Assembly (NCBI GenBank): GCA_029857855.1
Contig: JAOUGG010000049.1
Location: 1 to 9,927, forward strand
Reading direction: 5' to 3'
Length of the DNA: 9,927 nt
Origin: Acidimicrobiia bacterium
GTDB lineage: Bacteria; Actinomycetota; Acidimicrobiia; Acidimicrobiales; SZUA-35
The position numbers were made by a program, and so were the translations under genes. A model generated the notes under the pieces. The model was not told the DNA's origin, searched no databases, and saw only the letters and a list, made by a program, of their open reading frames with translations. The number at the start of each line of letters is the position of its first letter. The first letter of the stretch is position 1. This document shows positions 7,019 through 9,927 of this stretch, one piece after another.

Positions 7019-7060
7019 GTCTGCGCGATTGTCGTGCTGGGTACGCGAATTCGCGCAGAC
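7019..7060. repeat. 10-bp inverted repeat overlapping the palindrome CGCGAATTCGCG
   Basis: GTCTGCGCGA (7019-7028) and TCGCGCAGAC (7051-7060) are perfect inverted arms 22 bases apart. The right arm overlaps a perfect 12-bp palindrome, CGCGAATTCGCG (7044-7055), and TCTGCAGA (7062-7069) follows, so alternative pairings compete. It lies 64 bp or more past the dehydrogenase stop and about 55-100 bp upstream of the DUF1707 start. It could be a terminator for the thiolase operon (no T-run follows) or an operator for the DUF1707 gene. Confidence 0.6.
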
Positions 7061-7123
7061 ATCTGCAGAGTGGCGAGGAATGGGTGAAGGATGGATGGGT
7101 GCGTGGCTGCCGAGAGCCGAGAC

Positions 7124-7903
7124 CTATTTCGGGGGCATGCGGATGCCGCCGTCGAGGCGGATCGTCTCGCCGTTCATGTAGGGGTTGGTGATGCACTCCA
7201 TCACCCCGAACGCCAGCTCCTCGGCCGACCCGAGCCGCTTGGGGAACAGCACGCTCTGGCCCAGGTGGGTCTTGAACTGCTCCGACTGCTCGCCCTCGCC
7301 GTAGATCGGGGTGTCGATCAGGCCCGGAGCGATCGTGTTCACCCGGATGCCGACCGCGGAGAGATCCCGGGCGATGGGCAGGGTCATGCCGACGACACCA
7401 CCCTTGGACGCCGAATAGGCGGCCTGACCGATCTGGCCGTCGAAGGCCGCGGCCGACGCCATGTTGACGATGGCGCCGCGGCTGCCGTCGGCGTCGAGCG
7501 GTTCGGTCTGGGCCATGGCGCCTGCGGCCTGGCTCAACATGTTGAACGAGCCGATCAGGTTGACCCGGATCACGAACTCGAACCGCTCGAGCTCCATCGG
7601 CACGTTGTTGCGGTCGATGGTTCGGGCCGCCCAGCCGATACCGGCCGAGTTGACGAGGGCCCGCAGCGGCCCCATTTCCGAGGCGGCGGCAACGGCCGTC
7701 TTGGCGTCGGAAACCGACGACACGTCGCATTTGACGAACAGGCCGCCCAACTCGGACGCCACGGCCTGGCCGGTCGCCTCGTTGAGGTCGGCGATGACGA
7801 CTCGGGATCCGGCCGCGGCCAGCTGGCGGGCACAGCCCTCGCCGATACCGGAGGCCCCTCCGGTGACGATCGATGAGCTGCCTTCGAGGTTCATTCGGGG
7901 CAT
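7124..7903 (-). CDS. Short-chain dehydrogenase, HSD17B10-like (3-hydroxyacyl-CoA dehydrogenase type 2)
   Basis: This 259-residue SDR enzyme is predicted to oxidise 3-hydroxyacyl-CoA (including 2-methyl-3-hydroxybutyryl-CoA) to the 3-keto form with NAD. Motifs are the cofactor loop T-G-G-A-S-G-I-G (14-21), D39 in V-V-I-A-D-L favouring NAD over NADP, N-S-A-G (85-88), N115, and the triad S150, Y163, K167 in Q-A-A-Y-S-A-S-K. Segments such as Q-A-A-Y-S-A-S-K-G-G-V-V-G-M-T-L-P-I-A-R-D-L and the ending G-E-T-I-R-L-D-G-G-I-R-M closely follow human HSD17B10 as I remember it, which is why I choose this subfamily. It starts at ATG 7903, supported by GAGAGGA 10 bases upstream, rather than the ATG three codons in. 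It lies 54 bp after the thiolase on the same strand, so the two probably act in sequence. Confidence 0.96.
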   Translation of the reverse strand: MPRMNLEGSSSIVTGGASGIGEGCARQLAAAGSRVVIADLNEATGQAVASELGGLFVKCDVSSVSDAKTAVAAASEMGPLRALVNSAGIGWAARTIDRNNVPMELERFEFVIRVNLIGSFNMLSQAAGAMAQTEPLDADGSRGAIVNMASAAAFDGQIGQAAYSASKGGVVGMTLPIARDLSAVGIRVNTIAPGLIDTPIYGEGEQSEQFKTHLGQSVLFPKRLGSAEELAFGVMECITNPYMNGETIRLDGGIRMPPK

Positions 7904-7913
7904 GGGTGTTTGG

Positions 7914-7920
7914 TCCTCTC
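7914..7920 (-). promoter_or_regulatory. Shine-Dalgarno GAGAGGA for the dehydrogenase
   Basis: On the minus strand GAGAGGA lies 10 bases before ATG 7903, favouring that start over the internal ATG at 7894. The rest of the 54-bp gap to the thiolase shows no promoter-like element, consistent with cotranscription. Confidence 0.65.
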
Positions 7921-7957
7921 GGTTTTCGGTGATGCCGGTTGCGCTCGGGTTTGACGA

Positions 7958-9130
7958 TCAGGCGTCGATGCGCTCGATGATGGTGGCATTGGCCAGGCCT
8001 CCGCCCTCACACATCGTCTGCAGACCATAGCGGCCGCCGGTTCGCTCCAGCTCGTTGACCAGGGTGGTCATCAGCTTGGTGCCGGAGCAGCCGAGTGGAT
8101 GGCCCAGTGCAATGGCGCCGCCGTTGACGTTGGTCTTGTCGAGGTCGGTCTTGTGCTCGGCCTGCCAGGCCAACACCACGGAGGCGAAGGCCTCATTGAC
8201 CTCGAACAGATCGATGTCGTCGAGCGAGAGTCCCGAGCGCTCCATGACCTTCTCGGTGGCCGGGATCGGGCCCTTCAGCATCGTGACCGGATCGGTGCCG
8301 ACGACGGCGAAGGTGTGGAACCGGGCCCGGGGCTTGAGCCCCAGCTCGGCGGCCTTCTCGGCCGACATGATCAGCACGGCCGATGCGCCGTCGGAGATCT
8401 GCGACGAGTTGCCGGCAGTGATCTTCCCGTCCTCCTTGAAGGCGGGCTTCAGGTTACCCAGGGTCTCGGGCGTCGTTCCCTCGCGGATGCCCTCGTCTTT
8501 GGTCATCATCACGGTCTCGCCGTCGACGACGACGGGCACGGGGATGATCTCCCGCTCGAACCGGCCCTCGGCCGTGGCCTGGGCCGCCCGCCGCTGCGAC
8601 TCGGCGCCGAAGGCGTCAAGGTCCTCACGGGTGATGCCGTACTCATCCGCGATCATCTCGGCCCCGATGCCCTGGGGCGGCAGCCCGGTGTCCTCGTAGC
8701 GATCCTGCATCTGCTGGGGGAAGGGCCAGCCCATCTCCCCCTTGACGACGGAGGCGCCCATCGGGGTGCGGGTCATGACCTCGACGCCGGCCGCGACGAC
8801 CACGTCGTAGGCTCCGGCCATCACACCCTGGGCGGCGAAGTGGAGAGCCTGCTGGCTGGAGCCGCACTGGCGATCCACGGTGGTGGCCGGCACCGACTCC
8901 GGCCAGCCGGCGGCCAGCACGGCGTTGCGGCCGATGTTGAGCGACTGTTCACCGACCTGCATGACACAGCCCATGATGACGTCGTCGACGATGGCCGGAT
9001 CGATGCCGTTACGCTCCTCGAGCGCTTTCAGTACGTGGGCCGCGAGGTCGGCGGGATGCCAGTCCTTCAGCATCCCGTTGCGCCTGCCGGCGGGGGTTCG
9101 GACGGCGTCGACGATAACTGCTTCTCGCAT
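7958..9130 (-). CDS. Thiolase (acetyl-CoA acyltransferase / acetyltransferase)
   Basis: This 390-residue enzyme is full length for a type II thiolase. It should cleave 3-ketoacyl-CoA with CoA to give acetyl-CoA (or propionyl-CoA) and a shortened acyl-CoA, or run in reverse. The nucleophile is C89 in D-R-Q-C-G-S-S-Q-Q-A-L. N-E-A-F is at 312-315, the activating histidine H344 is in G-H-P-L-G-C-S-G (343-350), and the second catalytic cysteine C374 is in C-E-G-G-G. The start ATG 9130 has GGAGA five bases upstream. Downstream is the HSD17B10-like dehydrogenase, which would supply the 3-ketoacyl substrate, and upstream is a MarR regulator, suggesting an inducible fatty-acid, branched-chain or sterol side-chain degradation operon. 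Chain-length preference cannot be judged. Confidence 0.96.
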   Translation of the reverse strand: MREAVIVDAVRTPAGRRNGMLKDWHPADLAAHVLKALEERNGIDPAIVDDVIMGCVMQVGEQSLNIGRNAVLAAGWPESVPATTVDRQCGSSQQALHFAAQGVMAGAYDVVVAAGVEVMTRTPMGASVVKGEMGWPFPQQMQDRYEDTGLPPQGIGAEMIADEYGITREDLDAFGAESQRRAAQATAEGRFEREIIPVPVVVDGETVMMTKDEGIREGTTPETLGNLKPAFKEDGKITAGNSSQISDGASAVLIMSAEKAAELGLKPRARFHTFAVVGTDPVTMLKGPIPATEKVMERSGLSLDDIDLFEVNEAFASVVLAWQAEHKTDLDKTNVNGGAIALGHPLGCSGTKLMTTLVNELERTGGRYGLQTMCEGGGLANATIIERIDA

Positions 9131-9135
9131 GGTGT

Positions 9136-9140
9136 TCTCC
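9136..9140 (-). promoter_or_regulatory. Shine-Dalgarno GGAGA for the thiolase
   Basis: On the minus strand GGAGA lies 5 bases before ATG 9130; no other good start is near, so this fixes the thiolase start. Confidence 0.55.
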
Positions 9141-9147
9141 AGATGAT

Positions 9148-9196
9148 GGTTTGATGTCGGATGGGGGTTTCGGTTCGGCTTCGGCTTCGGTTTGAT
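9148..9196. repeat. TTCGG short tandem repeat flanked by GGTTTGAT direct repeats
   Basis: In the 81-bp spacer between marR and the thiolase, TTCGG occurs four times (9169, 9174, 9180, 9186) at 5-6 base steps. The 8-mer GGTTTGAT occurs on both sides, at 9148-9155 and 9189-9196. No promoter-like hexamer pair is evident for the thiolase. The repeat may be simple slippage, or a binding region within the operon. Confidence 0.6.
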
Positions 9197-9211
9197 CTCT
9201 GTCGTGGCGGT

Positions 9212-9658
9212 TCAGCCGCCGTCGTCCGCGTCCTCGTCGGCCGCGGCGGTCTTGTCGAGGTTGTCCTTGAGCCGCAACAGGATGTCGGCCAGCACCTGCC
9301 GCTCGGCATGGTCGATGCCTCGGCGAAGCTGATTGCGGAGACGCTTGTCGATCTCGGCCACGTCGACCATCAAACGTCGACCCTTGTCGGTGGCGGCAAC
9401 CAGCCAGACCCGACGGTCGTCGGAGTCGGCCAGCCGTTCGACCAGACCTCGGTGTTCGAGTCGGTCGATGTAGGTTCCGGTGGCGGCGCGCCCGTGACCG
9501 AGTCCGTCCGCGATGGCGGTCTGGGAGATCGGTCCGTGTTGATCGACGTAGGCCAGGGTGCTGGCCGTGTTGAGGTTCAGATCGAAGGGGGAGAGGTGGC
9601 AGTCGTAGGCGTTCCGCATCGCCCGGGCCGCGGCCATGATCGTGCTCTCGACCCGCAA
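9212..9658 (-). CDS. MarR-family transcriptional regulator
   Basis: From the TTG start this is 148 residues. The winged helix-turn-helix spans about 42-95: G-P-I-S-Q-T-A-I-A-D-G-L, the recognition helix region R-A-A-T-G-T-Y-I-D-R-L, then H-R-G-L-V-E-R-L and the wing with D-S-D-D-R-R and A-A-T-D-K-G-R-R-L. MarR dimers usually repress nearby genes and release DNA on binding a small ligand, often an acyl-CoA or aromatic compound. It sits just ahead of the thiolase and dehydrogenase on the same strand and probably controls them and itself. The start is doubtful. TTG 9658 has no ribosome site; ATG 9637 has GAGAG seven bases upstream but would trim the first helix. The frame is open 34 codons above TTG with protein-like content (E-L-D-A-P-P-W-L-R) yet contains no ATG or GTG. 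The C-terminal tail is acidic. Confidence 0.9.
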   Translation of the reverse strand: MRVESTIMAAARAMRNAYDCHLSPFDLNLNTASTLAYVDQHGPISQTAIADGLGHGRAATGTYIDRLEHRGLVERLADSDDRRVWLVAATDKGRRLMVDVAEIDKRLRNQLRRGIDHAERQVLADILLRLKDNLDKTAAADEDADDGG

Positions 9659-9738
9659 CCACGGCGGAGCGTCGAGCTCGTGGGATCCGGCGAGCTTGTT
9701 GGCGGGAGCGGTGCCTGCAGTGGAGTTTGTCGACGACG

Positions 9739-9762
9739 AGACTGTATCGATGCATACAGTCT
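9739..9762. promoter_or_regulatory. 24-bp palindrome, candidate MarR operator
   Basis: AGACTGTAT (9739-9747) and ATACAGTCT (9754-9762) are perfect 9-bp arms around the 6-base spacer CGATGC. It lies about 80 bp upstream of the TTG start of marR. Two TANNNT -10 candidates on the minus strand, TACAGT (9741-9746) and TAGACT (9758-9763), fall within or against it, so a bound dimer would block transcription of marR and the genes after it. Size and symmetry suit a MarR or TetR dimer; the assignment to the adjacent MarR protein is inferred from position. Confidence 0.65.
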
Positions 9763-9772
9763 AGACGGCTAC

Positions 9773-9832
9773 AGAATCCGAACCACAACCCGAACTGCAA
9801 CCCGCATCGCAACCCGTGGCGCAACCCGTGGG
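9773..9832. repeat. Five degenerate copies of a 12-bp tandem repeat
   Basis: With a period of exactly 12 bases, units start at 9773, 9785, 9797, 9809 and 9821. The last three begin with an identical GCAACCCG, the second reads ACAACCCG, and the first AGAATCCG; the last four bases of each unit vary. The array fills most of the 86 bp between the alkyltransferase stop and the marR palindrome. It does not fold into an obvious terminator, and no gene covers it. Iterated protein binding sites or slippage are both possible. Confidence 0.75.
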
Positions 9833-9848
9833 TGGAGATGTGGCGGGA

Positions 9849-9927
9849 TCAGGCGTTGGCCGCTTCGTGGTCGAGCAACCACCGTTTGACGTCGAGGCCG
9901 TAGTAGTAGCCGCCGAGCGATCCGTCG
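9849..9927 (-). CDS. Probable O6-alkylguanine-DNA alkyltransferase (C-terminal end only)
   Basis: Only the last 25 codons are in the window, ending at TGA (complement of 9849-9851). They read D-G-S-L-G-G-Y-Y-Y-G-L-D-V-K-R-W-L-L-D-H-E-A-A-N-A. The pattern G-Y-x-x-G-L-x-x-K-x-W-L-L-x-H-E is typical of the C-terminus of Ogt/MGMT suicide repair proteins, which move alkyl groups from O6-alkylguanine to a cysteine. The diagnostic P-C-H-R active site lies outside the window, so this is a call from the tail alone. The usual G-G before the leucine is Y-G here. It is on the same strand as marR but separated by 190 bp with repeats and a palindrome, so probably a separate transcription unit. Confidence 0.55.
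   Translation of the reverse strand, partial: DGSLGGYYYGLDVKRWLLDHEAANA

Noticed and set aside
6964..7062. A 33-codon N-terminal extension of the DUF1707 protein.
   Set aside because: The DUF1707 domain starts right after ATG 6963, and the leaderless promoter lies inside the supposed extension.
8099..9154. A 351-codon open frame on the plus strand opposite the thiolase.
   Set aside because: The minus-strand thiolase has all catalytic motifs at full length; the plus frame is rich in Gly, Asp and His without domain signatures, as expected of a shadow.
9742..9759. CTGT...ACAG within the palindrome as a LexA (SOS) box, tempting beside a DNA-repair gene.
   Set aside because: The E. coli LexA box has 8 bases between the half-sites, whereas here there are 10, and actinobacterial LexA uses a different motif (CGAAC...GTTCG type). 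The element also faces marR, not the start of the alkyltransferase gene.
9773..9832. A CRISPR array.
   Set aside because: The 12-bp period is far too short, there are no spacers, and no cas genes are present.

Overview
The window looks like chromosomal DNA from a high-GC actinobacterium. The signs are strong G/C bias at third codon positions, GTG and TTG starts, a DUF1707 membrane protein (a family largely confined to Actinomycetota), and three genes that appear to be transcribed without a 5' leader from TANNNT -10 boxes. An Acidimicrobiia-like lineage would fit, but that is inference; no rRNA or tRNA is present to settle it. I see no mobile element, phage gene or CRISPR array.

Positions 1-3963 (+) are the end of a solute-uptake operon. 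It holds the C-terminal part of a DppC-type permease, two Opp/Dpp-type ATPases, and a 566-residue amidohydrolase of the YtcJ/amidohydrolase-3 type. The genes overlap or lie within 9 bp of one another, so transporter and hydrolase are probably made together: the pump imports a peptide- or amide-like compound and the hydrolase may act on it. After an 81-bp gap, a COG0523/CobW-type GTPase (4045-4980, +) starts from its own promoter. It could be a metal chaperone, conceivably for the neighbouring metallo-hydrolase.

Positions 5046-6495 (+) are a translationally coupled pair: an aminoglycoside-phosphotransferase-fold kinase and a GNAT acetyltransferase overlapping by 8 bp. The GNAT carries an in-frame threefold Ala-Asp-Glu-Pro repeat. 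The pair resembles small-molecule modification genes; its substrate is unknown.

From 6538 to the end all genes are on the minus strand. In transcription order they are the last 25 codons of a probable O6-alkylguanine-DNA alkyltransferase, a MarR-family regulator, a thiolase, an HSD17B10-like short-chain dehydrogenase, and then a DUF1707 two-helix membrane protein with its own leaderless promoter. MarR, thiolase and dehydrogenase probably form an operon for the last two steps of a beta-oxidation-type pathway (3-hydroxyacyl-CoA to 3-ketoacyl-CoA, then thiolysis). A 24-bp palindrome upstream of marR is the likely operator.

The non-coding spacers hold the least explained structure: five degenerate copies of a 12-bp repeat next to the marR palindrome, a TTCGG repeat ahead of the thiolase, and a 10-bp inverted repeat overlapping the dodecamer CGCGAATTCGCG upstream of the DUF1707 gene. 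I found no clearly new system. The best leads are the transporter-hydrolase-GTPase neighbourhood, the kinase-acetyltransferase pair, and the marR control region.
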